Part shown: positions 1 through 5,209 of the stretch, one piece after another
Numbering within the stretch: position 1 is the stretch's first letter
Layout of the letters: each line of letters starts with the position of its first letter
Translations under genes and position numbers: made by a program
Notes under the pieces: model-generated
What the model saw: only the letters and a program-made list of their open reading frames with translations
Databases searched by the model: none
What the model was told of the DNA's origin: nothing
DNA from: Alphaproteobacteria bacterium
GTDB taxonomy: Bacteria > Pseudomonadota > Alphaproteobacteria > UBA7887
Assembly (NCBI GenBank): GCA_028289725.1
Contig: JANQOH010000463.1
Location: 1 to 5,209, forward strand
DNA: 5,209 bases
Direction of reading: 5' to 3'

Positions 1-766
1 CTATGACTGTGTTCTCAGGGTGCACGAGATGCGCCGATCCATAACGCCCGAGGCGCGCGATGACGCGCGGACTTGTTTGGAACGGGCCGTTGAGGTGGCG
101 CCCAATTATTCGGATGCTTGGGCTTCGCTGGCGCTGGTTTATGTCCTCGAATACAGCATTGCGTTCGACGGATCGCCGGAGTCGGTGGATCGCGGGCTCG
201 AGGCGGCGCGTCGGGCGGCGGAACTCGACCCGACCAGCGCTTGGGCGCACTTGGCGCTCGCGCGCGGGCTGTTTTTTCGGCGAGACGTTGACCAGGCAAT
301 CGACGAAGCGCTCGAAGCCGTCCGGCTCAACCCGATGAATGCCGATATCGTCGGCACCGCGGGTTACTACATCGCATTCTCCGGCCAACGCGAAACGGGA
401 CGCGCTTTGATCGACCGCGCCATCGCGCTGAATCCGGTATACCCCACTTGGTACCGCATCCCCGATTTTTACCAGCACTACGCCAACCGCGACTATGCGC
501 GGGCGCTTGAGGTCGCCAAGGAAACAGCGGCCGGCCGCGCATCATGGCGCAGTCATATGCGGCTCGCGATAGCCCACGCCCAAGCCGGCGAATTAGCGGA
601 AGGCGAAGCGGCGGTTGCGGATCTGCTCGCGTCTCAGCCGGATTTTCCGCGCGTCTTCCGCGATTGGGCGGAGAAATGGAACTTCGCGCCTGAAGATGTC
701 CAACATATGATTGAAGGGCTGCGCAAGGCAGGCCTCGATATCGCGGACTTGGCGATGATCCGATAG
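1..766 (+). CDS. TPR-repeat protein, C-terminal part (5' end outside window)
   Basis: The reading frame is open from base 2 to the TAG at 764-766, giving 254 residues. A GTG at 20 could be read as a start, but the six codons before it (YDCVLR) continue a segment that in relatives lies inside a longer protein, so I treat the gene as truncated by the window. The visible part is helical, with about four to five TPR-like units whose signature positions read CLERAVEVAPNYSDAWASLA, AARRAAELDPTSAWAHLALA, EALEAVRLNPMNADI and LIDRAIALNPVYPTWY. The end (FRDWAEKWNFAPEDVQHMIEGLRKAGL) resembles the C-terminus of alphaproteobacterial proteins that join an N-terminal adenylate cyclase or winged-helix DNA-binding domain to a TolB-like region and TPRs. 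TPRs mediate protein-protein contacts, so a regulatory or signalling role is likely; the N-terminal output domain cannot be seen. The cupin gene follows 36 bp downstream and may be co-transcribed. Confidence 0.85.
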   Translation, partial: YDCVLRVHEMRRSITPEARDDARTCLERAVEVAPNYSDAWASLALVYVLEYSIAFDGSPESVDRGLEAARRAAELDPTSAWAHLALARGLFFRRDVDQAIDEALEAVRLNPMNADIVGTAGYYIAFSGQRETGRALIDRAIALNPVYPTWYRIPDFYQHYANRDYARALEVAKETAAGRASWRSHMRLAIAHAQAGELAEGEAAVADLLASQPDFPRVFRDWAEKWNFAPEDVQHMIEGLRKAGLDIADLAMIR

Positions 767-782
767 GATTGCCGGCAATCCT
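765..782. repeat. Perfect 18-bp palindrome overlapping the TPR stop codon
   Basis: AGGATTGCCGGCAATCCT is its own exact reverse complement. It begins with the last two bases of the TAG stop and fills half of the 36-bp gap before the cupin gene. As RNA it could fold into a 7-bp stem with a CCGG loop. No U-run follows, so a classical intrinsic terminator is unlikely. It could be a dimeric-regulator operator for the cupin gene, a weak attenuator, or an mRNA-stabilising hairpin between two cistrons. The symmetry is seen directly; the role is inference. Confidence 0.5.
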
Positions 783-791
783 TCCGGCTAT

Positions 792-796
792 GAGGG
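792..796 (+). promoter_or_regulatory. Shine-Dalgarno sequence of the cupin gene
   Basis: GAGGG lies 6 nt before the ATG at 803. It supports that start codon, and no other start is needed because the encoded protein begins just before the cupin domain. Confidence 0.6.
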
Positions 797-802
797 CGAC
801 CC

Positions 803-1258
803 ATGACGAGTTCTTTCAAATTCGATGACCGCGCGATCGATTGGGCGCTCTTCGCCGGATTCGACGACCTTTGGTATCACATTCTGAACGTCGATCCGGT
901 GACCGAGACGGTCGACATGCTGATGAAGTTCGCGCCGGGCGCCTGCTGCGTGCCGCATAACCATGTCGGCGCCACAAAGACACTCGTCATCGATGGCGAA
1001 CATCAGGTCTGGCACCTGAACGGCCCGGATCCGGAGACGCCGAAGATCAAAAAGCCGGGTACGTTCTCGACCAACGATGGCGGTGAAATGCACCAAGAGG
1101 CCGGCGGCCCGGACGGCGCGGTCATATTGTTGAGCATGAAGGAAGTCGGCGGTCGCGTGTACGATTTGCTCGACGACGCGGGCCGTGTCACCCGCACGAT
1201 CACGCTCGCCGATTTCCAACGCGGTTTCGAGAAGCAACAGGCACGCAAAGCGGCCTGA
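803..1258 (+). CDS. Small single-domain cupin with a three-histidine metal site
   Basis: The 151-residue protein is one cupin beta-barrel with no signal peptide, so it should be cytoplasmic. Cupin motif 1 is at residues 45-66 (PG...PHNHVGATKTLVIDGE) and supplies H52 and H54. The usual motif-1 glutamate position (58) is a threonine. Motif 2 starts at P85-G86 and supplies H97 (GEMHQEAGG). A three-His ligand set without the glutamate is known from cupin dioxygenases such as the acetylacetone-cleaving enzyme Dke1 and 2,4'-dihydroxyacetophenone dioxygenase-like proteins. The length and the histidine spacing suit that group, and an Fe(II) or other divalent-metal oxygenase is a reasonable guess. A non-catalytic anti-sigma-type (ChrR-like) sensor domain is the main alternative. 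The substrate cannot be told from the sequence. The GAGGG ribosome site lies 6 nt upstream, and the gene follows the TPR gene closely on the same strand. Confidence 0.85.
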   Translation: MTSSFKFDDRAIDWALFAGFDDLWYHILNVDPVTETVDMLMKFAPGACCVPHNHVGATKTLVIDGEHQVWHLNGPDPETPKIKKPGTFSTNDGGEMHQEAGGPDGAVILLSMKEVGGRVYDLLDDAGRVTRTITLADFQRGFEKQQARKAA

Positions 1259-1280
1259 CCGAGCGGCTGAGTCCGGCATT

Positions 1281-1324
1281 GAGGGTTTAGCGCGGGTGTT
1301 TCCAGAACCCCCACTCAAACCCTC
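1281..1324. repeat. Imperfect long hairpin formed by a decayed half copy of the palindromic repeat
   Basis: Bases 1281-1300 pair with 1306-1324 around a 5-nt loop (1301-1305). I count 16 Watson-Crick pairs, three mismatches and one bulged A (1289). The outer eight pairs (GAGGGTTT with AAACCCTC) are perfect. The left arm looks like a degenerate copy of the TTTGGGTGGGGGT tail of the repeat at 1464-1499. It starts 22 bp after the cupin stop codon, so in the cupin mRNA it may act as a terminator or a 3'-end stabiliser. It competes with the hairpin at 1320-1342. Confidence 0.45.
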
Positions 1325-1342
1325 CCCCATCAAGGGGGAGGG
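1307..1342 (-). repeat. GC-rich palindromic repeat, copy 1 (inverted relative to copy 2)
   Basis: These 36 bases equal the reverse complement of 1464-1499 at 35 of 36 positions; the one difference is T at 1315. Bases 1320-1342 form a perfect 9-bp stem (CCCTCCCCC with GGGGGAGGG) around an ATCAA loop, preceded by a C-rich tail. From memory, similar elements occur many times in alphaproteobacterial intergenic regions, often downstream of genes. Here the element lies past the 3' end of the cupin gene. Its strength as a hairpin suggests termination or mRNA-end protection. Confidence 0.8.
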
Positions 1343-1463
1343 GATTGACTCGGATCCATATGAGGCCCCCGGTCTTCACAAGGATCGCATTTTCGTAGCT
1401 AGCGAACCATTGATATGCGCAGGAAAAAGGGGCGAAGCTCTAGACGCGCCCCAAATTTAAGAG
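1343..1463. other. 121-bp spacer between the two inverted repeat copies; no gene seen
   Basis: The segment separates the two palindromic repeat copies. Open frames that cross it have no recognisable protein content and run through the repeats, so I do not call a gene. With the flanking repeats it forms a unit of about 193 bp (1307-1499) that would fit a small non-autonomous mobile element. However, no target-site duplication is visible at its ends, so two independent repeat insertions are equally possible. It contains one small hairpin at 1429-1452. Confidence 0.4.
1429..1452. terminator. Possible weak terminator hairpin in the repeat spacer
   Basis: GGGGCG at 1429-1434 pairs with CGCCCC at 1447-1452 around a 12-nt loop. 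On the + strand the stem is followed by AAATTTAA rather than a clean T-run. On the - strand it is followed by the complement of AAAAA (1424-1428), which gives a U-rich tail of five bases for transcription arriving from the PEBP side. That arrangement fits a terminator for the minus-strand genes, though the loop is long and the stem short. Confidence 0.3.
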
Positions 1464-1499
1464 CCCTCCCCCTTGATGGGGGAGGGTTTGGGTGGGGGT
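1464..1499 (+). repeat. GC-rich palindromic repeat, copy 2
   Basis: The core at 1464-1486 is a perfect 9-bp stem (CCCTCCCCC with GGGGGAGGG) around TTGAT, followed by the tail TTTGGGTGGGGGT. It is the inverted counterpart of the copy at 1307-1342, with one mismatch in 36. It lies 42 bp beyond the stop codon of the minus-strand PEBP gene, so for that transcript it sits in the 3' untranslated region, mirroring how copy 1 sits after the cupin gene. Confidence 0.8.
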
Positions 1500-1541
1500 G
1501 AAACGATCGGGTTGGGCCGAACAGGCCCGCCGATGTCTGCG

Positions 1542-2042
1542 TTAACGCTTGTACAAGCCCATCAAAGTGGCCTTGGCGACAGTATTGAAATTGAGCTGAA
1601 ACCCGACCACGGCGGCCGAGGTATCCGCGGTAACCTTGAGTTCGGCGAGGCTCACCGCATGCAGGGAAAACAGATAGCGATGTGGATGGTCGCCCTCCGG
1701 CGGGCAGGGACCGCCATAACCCGGCTTTCCGAAATCAGTGCGAACTTGTAGGGCGCCGGCGGGCAATGTCCCGCCTTCACTGCCAGCACCGAGTGCGAGT
1801 TCGCGGGCATCCGGTGGGATATTGACCACCAACCAATGCCAGAAGCCGCTGCCGGTCGGCGCGTCGGGATCGTAACAGGTCAGCGCGAAACTATGGGTGC
1901 CTTTTGGTGGGGCGGTCCAAGCGAGATGCGGCGATTGGTTGCCGCCCGCACAGCCAAAACCGAAATCCGCCGACAAGATATGGTCGCTGGGCAAATAGTC
2001 GCCATCCTTGAAACTGTCGCTGGTCAGGATGAAATCAGCCAT
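1542..2042 (-). CDS. YbhB/YbcL-type PEBP family protein (Raf kinase inhibitor-like)
   Basis: The 166-residue protein is a full-length bacterial phosphatidylethanolamine-binding protein (PEBP) homologue. The family hallmarks appear in order: FGFGCAGGNQSPHLAW (27-42), the anion-pocket motif DPDAP (58-62) followed by FWHWLVVNIP (67-76), GKPGYGGPCPPEGDHPHRYLF (105-125, with H119 and H121), and a C-terminal helix. The DPDAP aspartates and the HPHRY histidine line the ligand pocket in this fold. There is no signal peptide, so it is cytoplasmic, like E. coli YbhB. The biological role of bacterial PEBPs is poorly defined; kinase regulation is a name inherited from eukaryotic relatives and is not implied here. 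The start at 2042 is supported by a strong ribosome site. The gene lies 60 bp downstream of the sulfotransferase gene on the same strand and may end that operon. Confidence 0.95.
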   Translation of the reverse strand: MADFILTSDSFKDGDYLPSDHILSADFGFGCAGGNQSPHLAWTAPPKGTHSFALTCYDPDAPTGSGFWHWLVVNIPPDARELALGAGSEGGTLPAGALQVRTDFGKPGYGGPCPPEGDHPHRYLFSLHAVSLAELKVTADTSAAVVGFQLNFNTVAKATLMGLYKR

Positions 2043-2050
2043 AGCTTTCG

Positions 2051-2059
2051 CTCCTCCTT
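2051..2059 (-). promoter_or_regulatory. Strong Shine-Dalgarno sequence of the PEBP gene
   Basis: Read on the minus strand this is AAGGAGGAG, 8 nt before the ATG at 2042. It is the strongest ribosome site in the window and fixes the start. It suggests that the PEBP gene is translated efficiently even if it shares a transcript with the sulfotransferase gene. Confidence 0.8.
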
Positions 2060-2102
2060 AAAGTTGAATGACCTGTCTTTTTCTTTGCTCTTCGCACAAT
2101 GC

Positions 2103-3026
2103 CTATTTTGCCGGGCCGCCATTCTCCAGCCATTCGGCGAGGGCGGGGGAGACACGTTCGGCTATGGCCGCGCGGTAGAGGGCCAACTCCGCCTCGCCGA
2201 GCACGTCGCGCCATTGGCCGCTTGTGCCTTTGTTGAAAAAGCGCGCATTGTCGTGCCACGCGCCGCGATCGGCGCCGGGCGCAATCTGGTCGGCGTTGCG
2301 CTTCATATTGTCGAAGGTCGCCGCGTTCACGAGGTCCGGCCAGATCGCCTCGTCAACCGGAATGTCGAGCGCGGCGGACACGCGCCGCATTTCGCTGTCG
2401 AGATCGCGCCGCAGATCGTCATAGTGAAAAAAATGAATGTTGGGCAGATGGCGGAAACGCCAGAACGTCTCATTGTGGTTCAGCACAGACCAGGAGGGCC
2501 AGCCGTCTTGCTCCCAATCGAACGACCCCGTCGAAATCCAAATGCGGAAAAACTCGCGGATGTCTTCCGGAATTTTGGGCCAGTCGCCGCCTTTTCGGCG
2601 TGCAGCGGCGGCATTGGCGTTCAAAATATGATTGTGCTTGGACAGGAAGATGTCGCGCGGGTCGCGGCCGACGAACAGGTATGTCGCGTCTTCGAAAAAA
2701 GGCAGGCCGTCGAGCGGCGTGTGGGTCTTGATGAAACGGCGGTGGGTCTGCGCTTCCAGCAGCGCCAGCACCTCTTCGATATCCATCGTGTCACGCTCGA
2801 GCCACGGTGAGATGCGCCCTAGAGGTTTTGGCAGCTCGGGTGTCTGAAAAACCAGCAACGCGCAAATCATCTGCATCCACGTGGTGCCGGCCTTGTAGGC
2901 GGTACAGACAAAAATGTCGTCGGGCCGAGGCTTGAAATCGCGCCAGCGGCCGCTGTCGAAAAAGCGGTGGTCGTAGCGGTGTACGATCTCGGGCCTCTCA
3001 CCGGTCCGATCCCTTTGGGTCGTCAT
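2103..3026 (-). CDS. PAPS-dependent sulfotransferase (Sulfotransfer_1, cytosolic SULT type)
   Basis: The 307-residue protein has the size and motif order of soluble sulfotransferases, which move a sulfuryl group from PAPS to a hydroxyl or amine. The 5'-phosphosulfate loop is TAYKAGTTWMQ (42-52; K45, T48, T49), corresponding to the canonical TYPKSGTTW. The likely catalytic base is H102 in FIKTHTPLDGLPF (98-110), matching the KTHLP motif. The 3'-phosphate site is YLFVGRDPRDIFLSKHN (116-132; R121 and S129). The C-terminal PAPS motif appears as FFNKGTSGQWRDVL (263-276), matching RKGxxGDW with small changes. There is no signal peptide or membrane segment, so it acts in the cytoplasm. Its ATG overlaps the TGA of the upstream GH10 gene by 4 nt, with only a weak GAAAG ribosome site, which points to translational coupling. 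The acceptor is unknown; a small molecule or a sugar-containing product is possible. Confidence 0.93.
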   Translation of the reverse strand: MTTQRDRTGERPEIVHRYDHRFFDSGRWRDFKPRPDDIFVCTAYKAGTTWMQMICALLVFQTPELPKPLGRISPWLERDTMDIEEVLALLEAQTHRRFIKTHTPLDGLPFFEDATYLFVGRDPRDIFLSKHNHILNANAAAARRKGGDWPKIPEDIREFFRIWISTGSFDWEQDGWPSWSVLNHNETFWRFRHLPNIHFFHYDDLRRDLDSEMRRVSAALDIPVDEAIWPDLVNAATFDNMKRNADQIAPGADRGAWHDNARFFNKGTSGQWRDVLGEAELALYRAAIAERVSPALAEWLENGGPAK

Positions 3027-4138
3027 TTCGAGTGTCTTTCAAATAGATTTCTGACAGCGGCGAATGCGGGGTGCGGAGCCAATTCGGAATCCAGCAACGT
3101 CCCGACCGGATAATTTTCGAACGTTTCGCCCGTTACGATCCATGAATACCGGTCGGTGAAACCCCACAAGGTGACATCCGCAACGCCGCTTTGGATCACC
3201 GCATGCAAGACGGTTTCGTAGAGTTCCTCCTGTTTCCTTAGCTTGGCATCGGTCACGGGCGCAGGAATGCGAACGTCAAGCTCCGTGATATGCGTACTGA
3301 GCCCGAGCGCCTGGTAGCGCGCCATGTTATCGGCAATCTGCGCAACGGTTGGCGCGTCATATTCGACCGAAAGATGAAACTGAAAGCCGACTCCGTCGAT
3401 CGGTGCGCCGGCTGCCAGCAAATAAGCCAGCAAGTCGTAGTAATCGTCAACTCGATCCGACCCGCCATGTTGTCCGAGATAATCGGCGCCATAGTCGTTC
3501 AGGATCAGCCGCACCGACGGATCCACCTGCCGCGCGTGCTCAAAGGCGAGGGCGATATAGTCCGGCCCGATGGTTTCAAGCCAAATGGTGGGGCTCAGCC
3601 TCACGCCGTCCACGTCATGGGACCCCAACGCTTCGTTGACAACGATCCAGTCGCGCGCTTGACCGCGATACCGCGCCATCACGGTCTCGATCTGCCGTTT
3701 CATCACGGCGATCGCCTCTGAGCGCGACAATTCGCTTTCGTGGACCCAACCCGGTGTCGGCCGCCAGCCGCCGAACGGATTGCGTGCGCCTATGGGCAGA
3801 CCCCAGATCAAAGCATGACCCCGCAGCATCTGAACATGTTCGGCGGCAAAAGCGGCGACCGCATCGGCATCGCCAAAATCCCAAACACCGGGTGCCGGTT
3901 GCAGCTGGCTCATGTAGAGGCCGTACTCCGGGACCAGGATCGAAAAATGACGAGCGGCCAAGTCCATATAGGCATCGTCGTCCAGGCCGCCGGGCGCCAG
4001 TGCCGTTCCGATGGGCAGACCGACCGCAGCGGCAAGTGTGCGTAGTCCCTCATCCGCGGCGGCGGAGGGTCGGCTCTCGAACACGCAAGGAAGCGCGGAG
4101 AGGCAAAGTGCAAAGGCGGCGACAAAGCGCAAGGACAT
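3023..4138 (-). CDS. Secreted GH10 family glycoside hydrolase (endo-1,4-beta-xylanase-like)
   Basis: The 371-residue protein is one GH10 TIM barrel with an N-terminal export signal: MSLR, a hydrophobic stretch at about 5-20, and a likely signal-peptidase I site after AAA at 26-28. The acid/base is E169 in DWIVVNEAL (163-171), and the nucleophile is E286 in HITELDV (283-289). Other GH10 landmarks are RGHALIW (106-112), LNDYGADY (213-220), GVGFQFHLS (249-257) and LWGFTDRYSW (324-333). The family normally hydrolyses beta-1,4-xylan in the periplasm or outside the cell. Several usual substrate-binding residues differ: the ENxMKW motif appears as EYGLYM (71-76), the histidine of WHxQ is G113, and the serine of GxxSQ is F252. 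Activity is therefore likely, but the substrate may be altered. The start is fixed by an in-frame TGA seven codons upstream with no alternative start between. No clear ribosome site precedes it. It is the first gene of the minus-strand cluster. Confidence 0.92.
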   Translation of the reverse strand: MSLRFVAAFALCLSALPCVFESRPSAAADEGLRTLAAAVGLPIGTALAPGGLDDDAYMDLAARHFSILVPEYGLYMSQLQPAPGVWDFGDADAVAAFAAEHVQMLRGHALIWGLPIGARNPFGGWRPTPGWVHESELSRSEAIAVMKRQIETVMARYRGQARDWIVVNEALGSHDVDGVRLSPTIWLETIGPDYIALAFEHARQVDPSVRLILNDYGADYLGQHGGSDRVDDYYDLLAYLLAAGAPIDGVGFQFHLSVEYDAPTVAQIADNMARYQALGLSTHITELDVRIPAPVTDAKLRKQEELYETVLHAVIQSGVADVTLWGFTDRYSWIVTGETFENYPVGTLLDSELAPHPAFAAVRNLFERHSK

Positions 4139-4271
4139 AGCGTGTTCGGTCTCAAATCAGTATTGGTTTCGTTGGGCGCGAAGCATAGTCATCCAGGGGG
4201 TTCCAGGCGATATCGAGACCTTGGGCGCACGGCCTCAGGACAACACATCTCTTGATCTATAAGCTAGCGGT
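4139..4271. promoter_or_regulatory. Divergent intergenic region between GH10 (-) and DUF1801 (+)
   Basis: This 133-bp gap should carry promoters for both directions. I see no convincing paired -35/-10 boxes. On the + strand a TATAAG box lies at 4258-4263, only 8 nt from the DUF1801 ATG at 4272. If it is a real -10 element, that transcript would be nearly leaderless. A short palindrome CGATATCG lies at 4208-4215. Neither gene has a strong Shine-Dalgarno sequence. The promoter function is inferred from the divergent layout, not from clear boxes. Confidence 0.4.
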
Positions 4272-4697
4272 ATGAACGCTCGTCCCGTCCCGCCCGTTGC
4301 CGAAGTCTTCGCGTCCTATCCGCCAAACGTTCGGGCGCGGGCATTGGAATTACGCGACTTGATCCTAAAGACCGCCGCGGCGATGGACGAGGTCGGACCG
4401 ATCACCGAGACGCTCAAATGGGGCGAGCCCGCTTATCTGACCGAGGCCAGCAAAAGCGGCAGCACGATCAGAATTGGGTGGAAGAAGCGGGTGCCGGACC
4501 GCTACGCCTTGTATTTCAACTGCAACACAAACCTTGTGGAAACTTTTCGCAGCCAATTTCCCGACGAGTTTCGATATGAAGGCAATCGCGCCATCGTTTT
4601 CGATGCTGCCGAACCGTTGAACGAGGATGCCGTGGCGATATGTGTTTCGGCTGCGCTCACATACCATCGCAACAAGAAGCTGGCGCGCCAAGCTTGA
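4272..4697 (+). CDS. DUF1801 domain protein
   Basis: The 141-residue protein has the features of the DUF1801 family (YdhG/YdeI-like fold). An N-terminal helix reads VFASYPPNVRARALELRDLILKTA (12-35), followed by the signature TLKWGEPAY (47-55). Then come beta strands with RIGWKKRVPDRYALYFNCNT and a C-terminal helix that ends in basic residues (YHRNKKLARQA). There is no signal peptide or membrane segment. The biochemical function of the family is not established, and the residues here do not suggest a catalytic reaction, so I give no function. The ATG at 4272 is the first plausible start before the conserved domain; upstream only a weak AGCGG is seen. It is transcribed away from the GH10 gene, with 61 bp to the next gene on the same strand. 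Confidence 0.88.
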   Translation: MNARPVPPVAEVFASYPPNVRARALELRDLILKTAAAMDEVGPITETLKWGEPAYLTEASKSGSTIRIGWKKRVPDRYALYFNCNTNLVETFRSQFPDEFRYEGNRAIVFDAAEPLNEDAVAICVSAALTYHRNKKLARQA

Positions 4698-4713
4698 CGA
4701 CACACCGATTTCA

Positions 4714-4726
4714 CACGCCCGGCGTG
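4714..4726. other. Small hairpin between DUF1801 and the membrane hydrolase gene
   Basis: CACGC at 4714-4718 pairs with GCGTG at 4722-4726 around a CCG loop. The stem is short and no T-run follows, so it is at most a weak pause or attenuation element in the 61-bp gap. It may be chance in GC-rich DNA. Confidence 0.2.
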
Positions 4727-4758
4727 CGGCTGGAAACCAAACAGGCTGAAATACACGC

Positions 4759-5209
4759 ATGGATTCGGTGACCCAATTCGCCTTGGGGGCGGGCGTCGGT
4801 TTGGCGGTGCTCGGCCGGCGGCTGGGGCCACGCAAGGCCGCGCTGACCGGCGGCGTGCTCGGGACCTTGCCGGATCTCGACGTGTTCTATCCCTTCGATG
4901 ATCCGATCGATGCCTTCATTTGGCACCGTGCGGCCACACACTCTTTTTTTGTGCACGCCGTGGCGACGCCCGTCATCGGCGAGATTCTCATACGGTTGTT
5001 CGGCGCCTTACGGAATGCGCGAGCGCTGGCCTATGCCGCGGTCTTTCTGTGTTTCGTCACCCACGCAACGCTGGATGCGATCACAGTGTACGGCACACGG
5101 GTTTTTTGGCCCTTCTTTCCCGATCCGGTCGGTGTCGGATCTCTGTTTATCATCGATCCGCTCTACACCCTGCCGCTGTTGGTGTTGTTCTTCTGGGCAA
5201 TGATCTTCG
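4759..5209 (+). CDS. Membrane-bound metal-dependent hydrolase, YdjM/DUF457 family (3' end outside window)
   Basis: The frame stays open from the ATG at 4759 to the right edge, giving 150 codons with no stop. An in-frame TGA at 4747-4749 means the start cannot lie further upstream. The family landmarks appear in order: MDSVTQFALGAGVG (1-14), LGTLPDLDVFYPF (34-46), the histidine motif WHRAATHSFFVH (55-66), a hydrophobic segment ending in VTHATLDAITVYGTRVFWPF (100-119), and FIIDPLYTLPLLVLFFW (130-146). The conserved H56, H61, H102, D39, D41 and D106 are the probable metal ligands. Hydrophobic stretches around 63-80, 90-105 and from 130 onward indicate a multi-pass inner-membrane protein. Relatives such as E. 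coli YdjM are annotated as membrane-bound metal-dependent hydrolases; the physiological substrate is not known. No good ribosome site is seen; the nearest AGG lies 13 nt before the ATG. Confidence 0.9.
   Translation, partial: MDSVTQFALGAGVGLAVLGRRLGPRKAALTGGVLGTLPDLDVFYPFDDPIDAFIWHRAATHSFFVHAVATPVIGEILIRLFGALRNARALAYAAVFLCFVTHATLDAITVYGTRVFWPFFPDPVGVGSLFIIDPLYTLPLLVLFFWAMIF

Noticed and set aside
788..1333. A 181-codon open frame on the - strand
   Set aside because: It is antisense to the cupin gene, whose motifs are clear. Its N-terminus is translated from the repeat, and a similar MMGEGL start arises from copy 2, so the resemblance comes from the repeat.
1307..1499. CRISPR array or insertion sequence
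   Set aside because: There are only two repeats, and they are inverted rather than direct. There is no transposase and no visible target-site duplication.
1185..1751. Two open frames on the + strand through the repeat island (1185-1460 and 1473-1751)
   Set aside because: Both include palindromic repeat sequence as codons and overlap the real cupin or PEBP genes; no protein family is visible.
1836..2810. A 324-codon open frame on the + strand
   Set aside because: It lies antisense to the PEBP and sulfotransferase genes, both of which show full family motifs. Its translation has no recognisable domain and reads like the complement of GC-rich codons.
3023..4138. Lipoprotein signal in the GH10 N-terminus (cysteine at residue 18)
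   Set aside because: The residues before the cysteine (SALP) do not fit a lipobox because proline is at -1. An AAA signal-peptidase I site further on fits better.
4898..5203. A 101-codon open frame on the + strand near the right edge
   Set aside because: It is out of frame within the YdjM/DUF457-type gene, which carries conserved histidine and aspartate motifs through the same bases.

Overview
The window looks like chromosomal DNA of a GC-rich alphaproteobacterium, possibly Rhodospirillales- or Rhizobiales-like. The basis is the GC-rich third codon positions, the TPR C-terminus typical of alphaproteobacterial cyclase/winged-helix regulators, and a GC-rich palindromic repeat (CCCTCCCCC-loop-GGGGGAGGG with a TTTGGGTGGGGGT tail) of a kind I recall being scattered through such genomes. 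I cannot assign a species. There are seven protein-coding genes, two of them cut by the window edges. No tRNA, rRNA, CRISPR array, transposase or phage gene is visible.

Left part (1-1258, + strand): the C-terminal part of a TPR-repeat protein, probably the effector end of a larger regulator, is followed after 36 bp by a small cupin with a three-histidine metal site. A perfect 18-bp palindrome overlaps the TPR stop codon and fills much of that gap.

Repeat island (1259-1541): no gene is supported here. It holds two near-identical 36-bp palindromic repeat copies in opposite orientation, 121 bp apart, and a decayed half copy that makes a long imperfect hairpin. The island lies between the convergent cupin (+) and PEBP (-) genes, so the hairpins probably end transcription from both sides.

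Central minus-strand cluster (4138 down to 1542): a secreted GH10 xylanase-like glycoside hydrolase, a PAPS-dependent sulfotransferase that starts inside the hydrolase stop codon (ATGA overlap), and, after a 60-bp gap with a strong Shine-Dalgarno sequence, a YbhB/YbcL-type PEBP protein. The hydrolase and sulfotransferase are almost certainly co-transcribed; the PEBP gene may be a third member. The hydrolase keeps both catalytic glutamates but has changes at several normally conserved substrate-binding positions, so its substrate may not be plain xylan.

Right part (4139-5209, + strand): a 133-bp divergent intergenic region, a DUF1801 protein, and the N-terminal 150 codons of a YdjM/DUF457-type membrane-bound metal-dependent hydrolase that runs off the right edge.

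No clearly new multi-gene system is evident. The items most worth a second look are the altered GH10 active site, its translational coupling to a sulfotransferase, and the palindromic repeat cluster.
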